Origin: Dermabacteraceae bacterium TAE3-ERU5
Lineage (GTDB): Bacteria; Actinomycetota; Actinomycetes; Actinomycetales; Dermabacteraceae
NCBI GenBank assembly: GCA_019218375.1
Contig: JAHUUK010000005.1
Location: 1 to 64,000, forward strand
Direction of reading: 5' to 3'
Length of the DNA stretch: 64,000 bases
The position numbers and the translations under genes were made by a program. The notes below the pieces were generated by a model, which saw nothing but the letters and a program-made list of their open reading frames with translations, was not told the DNA's origin and did no database searches. This document shows, one piece after another, positions 44,039 through 53,235 of this stretch. The first letter of the stretch is position 1; every line of letters begins with the position of its first letter.

Positions 44039-45219
44039 TGAACATCATGCAGGCCCTCAAAGAGGGGCCGCTCTCGAATCTGCGCCAGAGCGGCATCTAC
44101 ATTGCGTTCATCGCCATCGTGGCGCTGTTCGCTGTGCTCACCAACGGACAGCTACTGTCCTCGCAGAACGTCAGCAACATCGTGGTGCAGAACTCCTACA
44201 TCCTGGTGCTGGCAATCGGCATGGTGATGGTGATTATCGCCGGTCACATTGACCTTTCTGTCGGCTCCGTGGTGGCCCTCGCGGGCGCTATCGCCGGTGT
44301 GGTCATCGTGCGCTGGGACTACCCCTGGATCGTGGGCGTGCTCGCGGCCATCGCCGTCGGCGCACTCATCGGCGCCTGGCAGGGCTTCTGGGTAGCGTTC
44401 TTCGGGATTCCCGCGTTCATCGTCACCCTGGCGGGCATGCTCGCCTTCCGTGGCCTGACCATGATCGTGCTGGGCAACGCCCAGATCGGCTCCTTCCCCG
44501 AAGGCTTCCAGAGCATTTCCTCCGGCTTCATTAACGGCCTGCTCGGCGGTAACGGATACGACGTATTCACGCTCCTCATCGGCGCCCTCTGCGTCGCCGG
44601 TTTCGCCGTGCAGCAGGTGCGTGCCCGCGCCGCCCGCAAGGCGTACCACCAGAAGCTGGAACCGATGTGGCTGATGATCGCCAAGATCGTCCTGGTCGGC
44701 CTCGTGGTAATGGCCTTCGCCTGGAAGCTCGCCACCTACTCGGGCCTGCCGATCGTTCTGATCGTGCTCGCCGCGCTGATCCTGATTTACACCGTGATCA
44801 CCCAGAACACCGCGTTCGGTCGCGCCATCTACGCAATCGGTGGTAACCTTTCCGCCGCCCGCCTGTCCGGTATCAAGGTGCAGTGGGTTAACTTCTGGAT
44901 CTTCGTGAACATGGGCGTCCTGGCCGCCATCGCCGGCATCGTCTTCACCGCTCGCCTGAACCTGGCGAACCCGAAGGCCGGCAACATGTTCGAGCTGGAC
45001 GCGATCGCCGCCTGCTTCATCGGTGGCGCAGCCGTTACCGGTGGTGTCGGCCGCGTGGCCGGTGCCATCGTCGGTGGCCTGATCATGGGCATCATCAACA
45101 ACGGTATGTCGCTGATGGGCGTCGGCTCCGACTGGCAGCTGCTGATCAAGGGCCTCGTGCTCCTCGGCGCGGTCGCCTTCGACGTCTACAACAAGCGCAA
45201 GTCGGGCGTTACCGCCTGA
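44038..45219 (+). CDS. mmsB: monosaccharide ABC transporter permease (MmsB/GguB)
   Basis: A 393-residue inner membrane permease with about 10-11 helices. MVIIAGHIDLSVGSVVALAGAIAG is the family element (given as the pattern GxIDLSVGS), followed by GIPAFIVTLAGMLAFRGL and FELDAIAACFIGGAAVTGGVGRVAGA, the cytoplasmic coupling loop. It lies in the type II sugar permease group with XylH. Its ATG overlaps the ATPase stop. A strong terminator follows. Confidence 0.94.
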   Translation: MNIMQALKEGPLSNLRQSGIYIAFIAIVALFAVLTNGQLLSSQNVSNIVVQNSYILVLAIGMVMVIIAGHIDLSVGSVVALAGAIAGVVIVRWDYPWIVGVLAAIAVGALIGAWQGFWVAFFGIPAFIVTLAGMLAFRGLTMIVLGNAQIGSFPEGFQSISSGFINGLLGGNGYDVFTLLIGALCVAGFAVQQVRARAARKAYHQKLEPMWLMIAKIVLVGLVVMAFAWKLATYSGLPIVLIVLAALILIYTVITQNTAFGRAIYAIGGNLSAARLSGIKVQWVNFWIFVNMGVLAAIAGIVFTARLNLANPKAGNMFELDAIAACFIGGAAVTGGVGRVAGAIVGGLIMGIINNGMSLMGVGSDWQLLIKGLVLLGAVAFDVYNKRKSGVTA

Positions 45220-45246
45220 TATAAACGCACCCCGGTAGCAACCGGA

Positions 45247-45285
45247 AGAGGGGGCGGGTCTTTGACCCGCCCCCTCTAGCTTTTT
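45247..45285 (+). terminator. terminator of the sugar transporter operon
   Basis: AGAGGGGGCGGGTC (45247-45260) pairs with GACCCGCCCCCTCT (45264-45277), a perfect 14-bp stem with TTT loop, followed by AGCTTTTT. Confidence 0.92.
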
Positions 45286-45306
45286 CACGCCGCGCCGAAA
45301 ACGTAA

Positions 45307-45337
45307 GCGGGCCGCACGATTTTTACGTGCGGCCCGC
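45307..45337. terminator. terminator of the ara operon (minus strand)
   Basis: GCGGGCCGCAC (45307-45317) pairs with GTGCGGCCCGC (45327-45337), an 11-bp stem with a 9-nt T-rich loop. It lies 24 nt past the araA stop on the minus strand, between convergent operons. Confidence 0.75.
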
Positions 45338-45360
45338 CCGTTAGGGAAACGGCTGCTTGG

Positions 45361-46866
45361 CTATAGCCCGCGCGCCAGACGATAAAACACCTGGTTCATG
45401 CGCATTTCCTGCTTGAAACCACGCAAGCTCGTGTGCTCGTCAATAACCAGCAGCTCCAGCCGCGCGATCTCGGCCAGCATCTCCCACACCGGCAGGGGTA
45501 CGTTCGTGCTGAGGCACGTGTGGTGTGCCCCGCCCGCGCTGAGCCAGCACTCGGCGGAGGTGAAAAAGTCCGGCTCGGGCTGCCAGACGGCATGCGCCAC
45601 CGGCAGGTTGGGCAGGGCCGCATCGGGGGCAACCAAACGCACCCGGTTCGCCGTTAGCCGGAACCGGTCACGCATGTCGGTTAGCGAAACCACCAGCGCT
45701 TCCGGGGTGGGGTCTGCCGTAAATACCAGACGCACCGGGTCTTCTCGGCCGCCGATCCCCAGCGGATGTACCTCCAGCAGGGGCTTGCTTTCGGTGAGCG
45801 ACGGGCAGATTTCCAGCATGTGCGCGCCCAGAATCTTTTCCCTGCCGGGAGAAAGCTCGTAGGTGTAGTCCTCCATCAGGGAGGCCCCGCCCGGCAGGCC
45901 GTAACCCATCACCTTCGCCGCGCGCACCAGGACGGCGGTCTTCCAATCGCCCTCGGCACCGAAGCCGTAGCCGTCGGCCATCAGCCTTTGCACGGCCAGT
46001 CCGGGCAGCTGACGCAGCCCACCCAGGTCCTCAAAATTGGTGGTGAACGCGGTGAAGCCGCTCTCCTCCAGGAAACTACGCAGACCGATCTCCAGCCTGG
46101 CCCCGTAGCGCAGGGAATCGTGTCTTTCCCCGCCCTGGCGCAGGCACGGCTGTACCTCGTACAGTTCCTCATAGGTGCGACACAGCGCGTCTACCTCCGC
46201 ATCAGCGACCGAATCTACGGCGGCTACCAGGTCGTTTACGCCCCAAGTGTTGACGCTAACGCCGAGCGCCAGTTCCGCCTCCGTCTTATCGCCCTCGGTG
46301 ACGGCAACGTTACGCATGTTGTCCCCGAAACGGGCCACCCGCATGGTTTGCAGCGCCTGCCAGCCCGCGGCGGCGCGCGCAAAGCGCGCCACCTTTTCTT
46401 GCACGTGCGGATGGCTGGCGTGCCCCACCACCGTGACCCGGCTGCACCCCAGACGGGTTGCCAGATAGGCGAACTCGCGATCTCCGTGGGCCGCCTGGTT
46501 CAGGTTCATGAAGTCCATGTCGATGGTGTCCCAGGGCAGCTCCACCCCGGCCTGCGTGTGCAGGTGCAGCAGCGGTTTGCGCAGCGCATCCAGGCCCTGA
46601 ATCCACATCTTGGCGGGGGAGAAAGTATGCATCCAGGCGATTACGCCCAGGCAGGAATCGTCGGAGTTCGCATCCAGCGCCAGGCGGCGAATCGCCTCCC
46701 TGTCCTTGAGCACCGGCAGCCAGACGATCTCTAGCGGGCACGCCTCCCGCAAAAGGTCTGCCACCTCGCTTGACTGCTCGGCCACCTGCCGCAGGGTTTC
46801 TTCGCCGTAAAGATCCTGACTGCCGGTAACGAAATAGAGCCTCTTCCCGGTGAATGGATTTTGCAT
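45361..46866 (-). CDS. araA: L-arabinose isomerase
   Basis: A 501-residue enzyme converting L-arabinose to L-ribulose with Mn2+. Hallmarks are [14 protein letters not shown] at the N-terminus, [22 protein letters not shown] and [15 protein letters not shown] with a metal-binding Glu. [22 protein letters not shown] carries the second Glu/His (a pattern). Two ATGs stand in tandem: 46866 has GGAGG 5 nt upstream, 46869 only 2 nt, so the second is preferred. Third gene of araBDA. Confidence 0.96.
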   Translation of the reverse strand: MQNPFTGKRLYFVTGSQDLYGEETLRQVAEQSSEVADLLREACPLEIVWLPVLKDREAIRRLALDANSDDSCLGVIAWMHTFSPAKMWIQGLDALRKPLLHLHTQAGVELPWDTIDMDFMNLNQAAHGDREFAYLATRLGCSRVTVVGHASHPHVQEKVARFARAAAGWQALQTMRVARFGDNMRNVAVTEGDKTEAELALGVSVNTWGVNDLVAAVDSVADAEVDALCRTYEELYEVQPCLRQGGERHDSLRYGARLEIGLRSFLEESGFTAFTTNFEDLGGLRQLPGLAVQRLMADGYGFGAEGDWKTAVLVRAAKVMGYGLPGGASLMEDYTYELSPGREKILGAHMLEICPSLTESKPLLEVHPLGIGGREDPVRLVFTADPTPEALVVSLTDMRDRFRLTANRVRLVAPDAALPNLPVAHAVWQPEPDFFTSAECWLSAGGAHHTCLSTNVPLPVWEMLAEIARLELLVIDEHTSLRGFKQEMRMNQVFYRLARGL

Positions 46867-46888
46867 CATCGCCTCCCTGCTCGCAGCG

Positions 46889-47602
46889 TCACTGCTGTCC
46901 GTAAACGTTCTGGTAGCGCGCATAGAGCGCATCGATCTTGTCTTGCGGCAGGGGAATGATCGGCCCCTGCTGCCGGGCCAGATGCACCGTGCGGGCGACC
47001 TCCTCCACCATCACGGCGGCCTTCACCGCCGCACGGGCATCGGTGCCGACGGTGAACGGGCCGTGGTTTTGCATCAGCACGGCGGGGGAGCGGGAATCGC
47101 GCAGTGTAGCCACGATGCCGCGCCCGATGGAATCGTCCCCGATCAGGGCGAGGGGGCCGACGGGGACCTCCCCACCAAATTCGTCCGCCATCATCGTCAG
47201 GCAGCAGGGGATAGGCTCCCCGCGCGCGGCCCAGGCCGTGGCATAGCTCGAATGCGTGTGCACCACCCCGCCCACGTGCGGCAGGTGCCGATAAACGTAG
47301 GCGTGCGCGGCAGTGTCGGAACTGGGGGAGAGGCCCCGGCTCGCGGGGTCTGTGAGCTTGTTGCCATCCAGATCGCACACCACCATGTTTTCGGGACGCA
47401 GCTCCTCGTAACTAACCCCCGAGGGTTTGATGACGAACAGATCCTCCCCACCGGGCACGCGAATGCGCTGGGAAACGTTTCCAGCGGTCCAGACAACCAG
47501 GCCCCAGCGCGGCAGCTCCGCATGTAGCCGCGCCACGCGCTCGCGGCAGGCGGTAACCTCCGCGAGCAGCTCCGGCGGGAGCTCGCTCAGGCCGCGCGTC
47601 AC
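46889..47602 (-). CDS. araD: L-ribulose-5-phosphate 4-epimerase
   Basis: A 237-residue zinc aldolase-family epimerase producing xylulose-5-phosphate. GNVSQRI and [10 protein letters not shown] form the phosphate site, [16 protein letters not shown] carries the two zinc His and [11 protein letters not shown] the third. The start is GTG overlapping the araB TGA (GTGA). The araA gene follows 20-odd bases downstream. Confidence 0.95.
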   Translation of the reverse strand: MTRGLSELPPELLAEVTACRERVARLHAELPRWGLVVWTAGNVSQRIRVPGGEDLFVIKPSGVSYEELRPENMVVCDLDGNKLTDPASRGLSPSSDTAAHAYVYRHLPHVGGVVHTHSSYATAWAARGEPIPCCLTMMADEFGGEVPVGPLALIGDDSIGRGIVATLRDSRSPAVLMQNHGPFTVGTDARAAVKAAVMVEEVARTVHLARQQGPIIPLPQDKIDALYARYQNVYGQQ

Positions 47603-49296
47603 CTGTCGGCCCCGGAAATCTTGATGAAAGCCTCCCGGCGCAGCCGCTTCAGCCTGTGCATGACCTCCCCGTCCCCGAAGTAATCGTGCAGCCGCGCGTA
47701 CTGTGCATACATCTCGTTGTAGCGGGCAACGTTTTCCGGGATTGGCAGGTAGGCGTTCTTGCGGCGAGCCCCCATCTTCGCCCCGGCGCTAACCACGTCC
47801 GGGTAGGCTCCCGCCGCTACCGCCGCATGTATGGCCGAACCGAGGGCCGGGCCTTGCTCACTCACGATGGTTGAGAGCGGCAGGTTCGTTACGTCGGCAT
47901 AAATCTGCATCAGCAGCGGATTCTTTAGCAGGCCACCCGCCACTACCAGCTCGTTTACCGCGATGCCGGAGTCGCGGAAAGTTTCGATTATCTTGCGCGT
48001 GCCGAACGCGGTCGCCTCCAGCAGCGCCCGGTATTGATCTTCGGGGCGGGTCTGGAGCGTCTGGCCGACGATTAGCCCGCTCAGTTCGTGATCCACCAGC
48101 ACGCTGCGGTTACCCGAATGCCAATCCAGGGCGATAAGCCCGTGCTGGCCTACCTCCTGGGTGGCGGCAAGGGTGGATAGGTAGGAGTGCGGGGTGATGC
48201 CTTTTTCTTCTGCCGCCTGCGCGTATTCGCGTGGCAGGCAGTTGTCGATGAACCAACCGAAAATGTCGCCCACCCCGGATTGCCCGGCCTCGTATCCCCA
48301 ATAGCCCTTGGTGATGCCGCCGTATACCGCGCCGCACATGCCGGGAACGGCGGCCAATTTTTCGCCGTTCATAACGTGGCAGGTGGAGGTGCCCATGATC
48401 GCAACCATCTGGCCGGGGCGGCAGGCGTCGGCCGCGGGGGCGGTAACGTGTGCGTCCACGTTGCCGACTGACACCGGGATGCCTTCCGGCAGCCCTGTCA
48501 GCGCCGCCGCCATATCGCTCAGATAGCCCGCACATTCGCCCAGCTGGCCGATCTTGGCTGCCAGCTTTTCCTTAACAAAGCCGGAGAAGTTCGGGTTTAA
48601 CGCGGTAAGGAAATCTTCGCTCGGGTATTCCCCGTCCTGGCGCATGCCCTTGTAGCCGGCGCTGCAGGCGTTGCGCACGTAGTTTCCGGTGAGCTGCCAA
48701 ACGATCCAGTCGGCGGCCTCCACCCAGTGCACCGTTGCCGCGTAGAGTTCGGGGTCTTCTTCCAGCAGCTGCAGCCCCTTAGCGAATTCCCATTCGCTGG
48801 AGATCAGGCCGCCGTAACGCGCCAGCCAGGTTTCGCCGCGCTCGCGTGCGAGCGCGTTTATTCTGTCGGCCTGCGGCTGCGCGGCGTGGTGCTTCCAGAG
48901 CTTTGCGTAGGCGTGCGGGCGGTTGCGGTACTTCTCTAGCGCGCACAGGGGCAGCCCGTTTTCTCCCGTGGGAATCATGGTGCAGGCGGTGAAGTCGGTG
49001 CCGACGGCGATTACGTCGTCCGGTTCGATCCCGTGCACGCGCCGGGCGTTTTCCAGGGCGGTCGGTACCGCGTGGCGCAGCACCGCGAGGTAGTCCGCCG
49101 GGTTTTGCAGGGCCCAGTCGGGAGGGAGCTTCTGGCCGTCTCCGGCGCTTAGGTGGGTGTCCATCACCGCGTGCGGGTAGTCGTAGCTGGCGCTTGCCAA
49201 TACGGTGCCGTCCGCGACTCGGACCACCACCGCCCGTCCGGAAAGAGTTCCGTAATCTATGCCGACGGTGACTGTGTTCTGGGAGATCCCGTTCAT
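47599..49296 (-). CDS. araB: L-ribulokinase
   Basis: A 565-residue FGGY kinase phosphorylating L-ribulose. VGIDYGTLSGRAVVV is the phosphate motif, VGTDFTACTMIPT the sugar motif, and IMGTSTCHVMNG with LVVAGGLLKNPLLMQIYADV the ATPase motifs. ATG 49296 has GGAGG 5 nt upstream; the upstream TTG at 49308 lies inside that site and is rejected. First gene of araBDA, divergent from a LacI-family gene. Confidence 0.95.
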   Translation of the reverse strand: MNGISQNTVTVGIDYGTLSGRAVVVRVADGTVLASASYDYPHAVMDTHLSAGDGQKLPPDWALQNPADYLAVLRHAVPTALENARRVHGIEPDDVIAVGTDFTACTMIPTGENGLPLCALEKYRNRPHAYAKLWKHHAAQPQADRINALARERGETWLARYGGLISSEWEFAKGLQLLEEDPELYAATVHWVEAADWIVWQLTGNYVRNACSAGYKGMRQDGEYPSEDFLTALNPNFSGFVKEKLAAKIGQLGECAGYLSDMAAALTGLPEGIPVSVGNVDAHVTAPAADACRPGQMVAIMGTSTCHVMNGEKLAAVPGMCGAVYGGITKGYWGYEAGQSGVGDIFGWFIDNCLPREYAQAAEEKGITPHSYLSTLAATQEVGQHGLIALDWHSGNRSVLVDHELSGLIVGQTLQTRPEDQYRALLEATAFGTRKIIETFRDSGIAVNELVVAGGLLKNPLLMQIYADVTNLPLSTIVSEQGPALGSAIHAAVAAGAYPDVVSAGAKMGARRKNAYLPIPENVARYNEMYAQYARLHDYFGDGEVMHRLKRLRREAFIKISGADR

Positions 49297-49375
49297 GTTG
49301 TCCTCCAAATGATGCGCCCGCGCCTATGCGTTCGTTCACAGTGGCTTCATTTTTGAAGAAAAATGGTTTAGTGAA

Positions 49376-49393
49376 AATGTAAACGTTCACATT
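49376..49393. promoter_or_regulatory. candidate operator between araB and its LacI-family regulator
   Basis: AATGTAAACGTTCACATT is an 18-bp palindrome with one mismatched pair, centred on AACGTT. It lies 36 nt before the regulator start and about 80 nt before araB, so it could control both divergent units. Confidence 0.7.
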
Positions 49394-49429
49394 CGGGACG
49401 GTCAAGCGTCTGCGGAGTAAGCTGAGCTA

Positions 49430-50425
49430 ATGACTTCGCCGACACGCCCTCCCTCGATGAATGACGTTGCGCGCGCTGTTGGGGTTTCGTACCAGACCGT
49501 CTCGCGCGTACTCAACGAACCTCACCTGGTTAAGGAATCCACCAGGGAAAAGGTTGAACAGGCCATTCGCGAATTGGGGTATCGCCCCAACTCGGTGGCT
49601 CGCGCGCTAAAAACCGCGCGCACCGACCTGATCGGGGTCATCGCCCCTATTACCGGGCACTTTGGCCCCACCAAAGCGGTTTGTGCCCTAGAGCGCGCCG
49701 CCCGCGAGGCGGGCAAGGCCGTGGTTTTGGTTCAGGTGGACCCGGAAGTGGCGGGCGCACCAGAGGATGCCTGGGAGCGCCTGCTGCGCTACGGGGTGGA
49801 TGGCGCGGTGGTGGTCTCGCCCTGCCTCAGCTTCGTGCGCGCGCTGCGCCCGCCGGTACACATGATGCCGATTGCGGTAGCTGGCGGGGAGGGTGGCGAC
49901 TGGCCCGCCTACGCCACCGACCAGCGCGGCGCCGCGTACGAACTTGTAGAGCACCTGGTGGCGCATGGGGCTAAGCGCGTGGCCCACGTGGCCGGGCCGC
50001 TGGGCTGGTGGGACGCACGCGAGCGCGAACGCGGCTGGCGCGAGGCGCTCGCGGATGCGGGATTGCCGGAGGGCTGCCTGCTGCGCGGCGACTGGTCGGC
50101 AGAAAACGGCGAGGAGGCGGGTAAGCGGCTGCTCGCGGGCGAAGAGTTTGACGCCGTGTTCGTCGCCAACGATCAAATGGCGCTGGGCGTGATTCGCGCC
50201 CTCGCGGACGGCGGCGTGTCGGTGCCGGGAGATGTCTTGGTGGCAGGGTTTGACGATATTCCGGCCGCCGGGGTCACGGTGCCGCGCCTGACTACGGCGG
50301 GGCAGAACTTTAATGCCGTGGCCGATGCCTGCATTGCGGCGGTTAGCGAGGGCGCGGCCTCGTCTCCCGGCCTGGAGTTGCTTCCCGCGGAGCTGATTTT
50401 CCGGGAATCGAGCGTGGGAAAATAG
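49430..50425 (+). CDS. LacI-family regulator, probable arabinose repressor
   Basis: 331 residues. The HTH is MNDVARAVGVSYQTVSRVLN, with the hinge YRPNSVARALKT and a sensor domain containing FVANDQMALGVIRAL and LVAGFDDIPAAGVTVPRLTT. It is divergent from araBDA with a palindromic operator between. It is thus a functional analogue of AraR, which in Bacillus is GntR/LacI-chimeric. The effector is inferred from context. Confidence 0.88.
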   Translation: MTSPTRPPSMNDVARAVGVSYQTVSRVLNEPHLVKESTREKVEQAIRELGYRPNSVARALKTARTDLIGVIAPITGHFGPTKAVCALERAAREAGKAVVLVQVDPEVAGAPEDAWERLLRYGVDGAVVVSPCLSFVRALRPPVHMMPIAVAGGEGGDWPAYATDQRGAAYELVEHLVAHGAKRVAHVAGPLGWWDARERERGWREALADAGLPEGCLLRGDWSAENGEEAGKRLLAGEEFDAVFVANDQMALGVIRALADGGVSVPGDVLVAGFDDIPAAGVTVPRLTTAGQNFNAVADACIAAVSEGAASSPGLELLPAELIFRESSVGK

Positions 50426-50471
50426 TCCCCGACCTGCGGTTTAGGGCGTATTAACACAGGACTATGGTCCC

Positions 50472-50488
50472 ATCTCATATTTTGAGAT
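50472..50488. promoter_or_regulatory. inverted repeat upstream of pflB, possible redox-regulator site
   Basis: ATCTCA-TATTT-TGAGAT is a perfect 6-bp inverted repeat with a 5-bp AT spacer, in the 229-bp gap before pflB, which holds no gene. Anaerobic control of pfl is expected, but the motif does not match a site I know. Confidence 0.45.
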
Positions 50489-50654
50489 TTGCATTTCCGC
50501 AGGTCATTGAGGTGTGACCGTTCCCACGTCGGACGCGTCACAAGGGTCTCTGTGCGCTTTGGTATTAGTCCCCGCCGAACCTTTCTAGGGTGGAGGTACG
50601 GAGATGCGGCGCAAGTTCCGTCTCCCGCTCCGAACCACGGAAAAGAGGCAGGTA

Positions 50655-52754
50655 ATGACCACTCAGGCCACGGACAACGCGGCACAGGTTGCATGGGAAG
50701 GCTTTGCAGAAGGCCCCTGGCGCGAAGAGATTGACGTTCGCGACTTTATCCAGCGCAACTACACCCCTTACGAAGGCGACGCGTCCTTCCTGGCGGGCCC
50801 GACCGAGAAGACCCTCAAGGTTTGGGACACGCTGGAAAAGGAATACCTCAGCGAAGAGCGCGCCCGTCGCGTTTACGACGTAGACACCAAGACCCCGGCT
50901 GACATCGACGCTTTCGGCCCCGGCTACATCTGCAAGGAAGACGACGTCATCGTCGGCCTGCAGACCGACGTTCCCCTCAAGCGCGCCATGATGCCGAACG
51001 GTGGCTGGCGCATGGTGGAGACCGCCATCAAGGAAGCGGGCAAGGAACCCGACCCCGAGGTCAAGAAGATCTTCACCGAGTACCGCAAGACCCACAACGA
51101 CGCGGTCTTCGATATCTACACCCCCCGCATTCGCGCGGCCCGTTCCTCGCACATCATCACCGGTCTGCCGGACGCCTACGGCCGTGGCCGCATTATTGGC
51201 GACTACCGCCGCGTTGCCCTCTACGGCGTTGACTTCCTCATCGCCGAGAAGATGAAGGACAAGGACAAGGTTGCCGACAAGCCCTTCAGCGAGCACTGGG
51301 CGCGCTACCGCGAAGAGCACAGCGAGCAGATCAAGGCCCTCAAGAAGCTGATCACCCTCGGTGACCTCTACGGCTTCGACCTGCGCCGCCCCGCCGCCAC
51401 CTCGCAGGAAGCCGTGCAGTGGACCTACATGGCCTACCTGGCATCCGTGAAGTCTCAGGACGGCGCTGCAATGTCGATCGGTCGCCTCTCCGGCTTCCTC
51501 GACATCTACTTCGAGCGCGACCTCAAGGCCGGCAAGATCACCGAGTCCGACGCCCAGGAAATGATCGACGCGCTGGTTATGAAGCTGCGCATCGTGCGCT
51601 TCCTGCGCACCATCGACTACGACCAGATCTTCTCCGGTGACCCCTACTGGGCAACCTGGTCGGACGCGGGCTTCAGCGAGGATGGCCGTTCGCTGGTCAC
51701 CAAGACCTCGTTCCGTCTGCTGCAGACCCTGCGCAACCTGGGCCCGGCCCCGGAACCGAACATCACCATCTTCTGGGATCCGGCACTGCCCGAGGGCTAC
51801 AAGGAGTTCTGCTCCGCGATCTCGATCGAAACCTCCTCGATCCAGTACGAATCCGATGAGCAGATTCGTGAGCACTGGGGCGACGACGCGGCTATCGCCT
51901 GCTGCGTATCCCCGATGAAGATCGGCAAGCAGATGCAGTTCTTCGGTGCTCGCGTGAACGCCGCCAAGACCCTGCTCTACGCCATGAACGGTGGCCGTGA
52001 CGAGATGAGTGGCAAGCTCATCGTTCCCGACCACGAGGGTGTGCAGGGCGATGGCCCGCTCGACTTCGACGAGGTCTGGGAAAAGTACGAAGCCATGCTG
52101 GACTGGGTTGTGGGCACCTACGTTGAGGCCCTCAACATCATCCACTACTGCCACGACCGCTACGCCTACGAGTCGATCGAAATGGCGCTGCACGACTCCG
52201 AGATCATCCGCACCATGGGCTGCGGCATCGCGGGTCTGTCGATCGTGGCGGACTCCCTGTCGGCTATCAAGTACGCCAAGGTGACCCCGATCCGCGACGA
52301 GACCGGCCTCATCGTTGACTACAAGACCGAGGGTGACTTCCCGGTTTACGGCAACGACGACGACCGCGCCGACGACATCGCCGCCACCGTTGTGCACACC
52401 GTGATGAGCAAGATCAAGGCCATCCCGATGTACCGCGACGCGATCCCGACCCAGTCCGTGCTGACCATCACCTCCAACGTGGTGTACGGCAAGGCCACCG
52501 GTTCGTTCCCGTCCGGCCACAAGAAGGGCACCCCCTTCGCTCCCGGTGCAAACCCGGAGAACGGCGCGGACAACCACGGCATGGTTGCCTCGATGCTGAG
52601 CGTCGGCAAGCTCGACTACAACGACGCGCTGGACGGCATCTCGCTGACCAACACGATCACCCCGTCGGGCCTGGGCCGCAACAAGGAAGAGCAGGTGCGC
52701 AACCTGGTCGGCATCCTTGACTCCGGCTTCATCATCGACGATCCGGAACTGTAA
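50655..52754 (+). CDS. pflB: pyruvate formate-lyase large subunit, lacking the glycyl-radical segment
   Basis: 699 residues. It aligns with PflB through the catalytic cysteines C416-C417 (IACCVSPM) and the late barrel elements LTITSNVVYGKATG, FAPGANPENGADNHG and NTITPSGLG. It then stops at LVGILDSGFIIDDPEL, where full-length PflB (about 760 residues) continues for ~60 residues to the RVSGYAV radical loop. That missing part is encoded by the next gene. The enzyme splits pyruvate plus CoA to acetyl-CoA and formate in anaerobic fermentation. ATG 50655 has an AGGCAGG site. It has no internal damage, so it is a split enzyme rather than a pseudogene. Confidence 0.93.
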   Translation: MTTQATDNAAQVAWEGFAEGPWREEIDVRDFIQRNYTPYEGDASFLAGPTEKTLKVWDTLEKEYLSEERARRVYDVDTKTPADIDAFGPGYICKEDDVIVGLQTDVPLKRAMMPNGGWRMVETAIKEAGKEPDPEVKKIFTEYRKTHNDAVFDIYTPRIRAARSSHIITGLPDAYGRGRIIGDYRRVALYGVDFLIAEKMKDKDKVADKPFSEHWARYREEHSEQIKALKKLITLGDLYGFDLRRPAATSQEAVQWTYMAYLASVKSQDGAAMSIGRLSGFLDIYFERDLKAGKITESDAQEMIDALVMKLRIVRFLRTIDYDQIFSGDPYWATWSDAGFSEDGRSLVTKTSFRLLQTLRNLGPAPEPNITIFWDPALPEGYKEFCSAISIETSSIQYESDEQIREHWGDDAAIACCVSPMKIGKQMQFFGARVNAAKTLLYAMNGGRDEMSGKLIVPDHEGVQGDGPLDFDEVWEKYEAMLDWVVGTYVEALNIIHYCHDRYAYESIEMALHDSEIIRTMGCGIAGLSIVADSLSAIKYAKVTPIRDETGLIVDYKTEGDFPVYGNDDDRADDIAATVVHTVMSKIKAIPMYRDAIPTQSVLTITSNVVYGKATGSFPSGHKKGTPFAPGANPENGADNHGMVASMLSVGKLDYNDALDGISLTNTITPSGLGRNKEEQVRNLVGILDSGFIIDDPEL

Positions 52755-52823
52755 GTCTTACCGGGGAATCCCCACCCCGACCCAATTTGCGGGCCTGCGG
52801 CCCCACCCAAAAGGAGAAAAGAT

Positions 52824-53075
52824 ATGTCCATCAAATCGTTCGACGAGCGCCTGGCCGACATGAAGGCGAAGCGTTCCGCCACCAACAGCCAGTCCGGTCT
52901 GTACCACGCGAACATCAACGTTCTCGAGCAGAAGACCCTCGAAGATGCCATGGAGCACCCGGAGAAGTACCCGAACCTGACCGTTCGCGTATCCGGCTAC
53001 GCCGTCAACTTCGTGAAGCTGACCCGCGAGCAGCAGCTCGACGTTCTGCACCGCACCTTCCACCAGAACGCCTGA
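52824..53075 (+). CDS. grcA: stand-alone glycyl-radical subunit of PFL (GrcA-like)
   Basis: 83 residues. From residue 26 it matches the last ~58 residues of Pfl[37 protein letters not shown] with radical glycine G58, and [16 protein letters not shown]. Residues 1-25 ([20 protein letters not shown]) are extra. It has its own AAAAGGAG site and should supply the radical to the truncated PflB. In E. coli a similar protein (GrcA/YfiD) repairs oxygen-cleaved PFL; here it looks obligatory because PflB has no radical loop. Confidence 0.93.
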   Translation: MSIKSFDERLADMKAKRSATNSQSGLYHANINVLEQKTLEDAMEHPEKYPNLTVRVSGYAVNFVKLTREQQLDVLHRTFHQNA

Positions 53076-53090
53076 TCTGAACTCTTAACC

Positions 53091-53129
53091 CGCGGGCCCG
53101 AGACGTGCACTGCGCGGATCGGGCCCGCG
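53091..53129 (+). terminator. hairpin after the pflB-grcA unit
   Basis: CGCGGGCCCGA (53091-53101) pairs with TCGGGCCCGCG (53119-53129), 11 bp, 15 nt after the stop. There is no T-run; it may partly separate pflA expression. Confidence 0.7.
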
Positions 53130-53235
53130 GCACATATGCCAGCGCCGGTTTCAGCCTCCCCGCGGGCGGCTGCTAACCTGTACGGGCTTTTCGCCCCCTA
53201 ACGTGCGAGCATTCTCTTTAAGGAAGCGAGACGAC

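Noticed and set aside
50565-52577. Minus-strand frame of 670 codons inside pflB
   Set aside because: Shadow frame over a conserved enzyme; Val/Gly/Asp/Leu-rich translation typical of GC-rich antisense.
50655-53075. pflB as a pseudogene or frameshift
   Set aside because: Both parts are in frame, have their own ribosome sites and intact active residues, and the small gene has an extra N-terminus. A functional split is the better reading.
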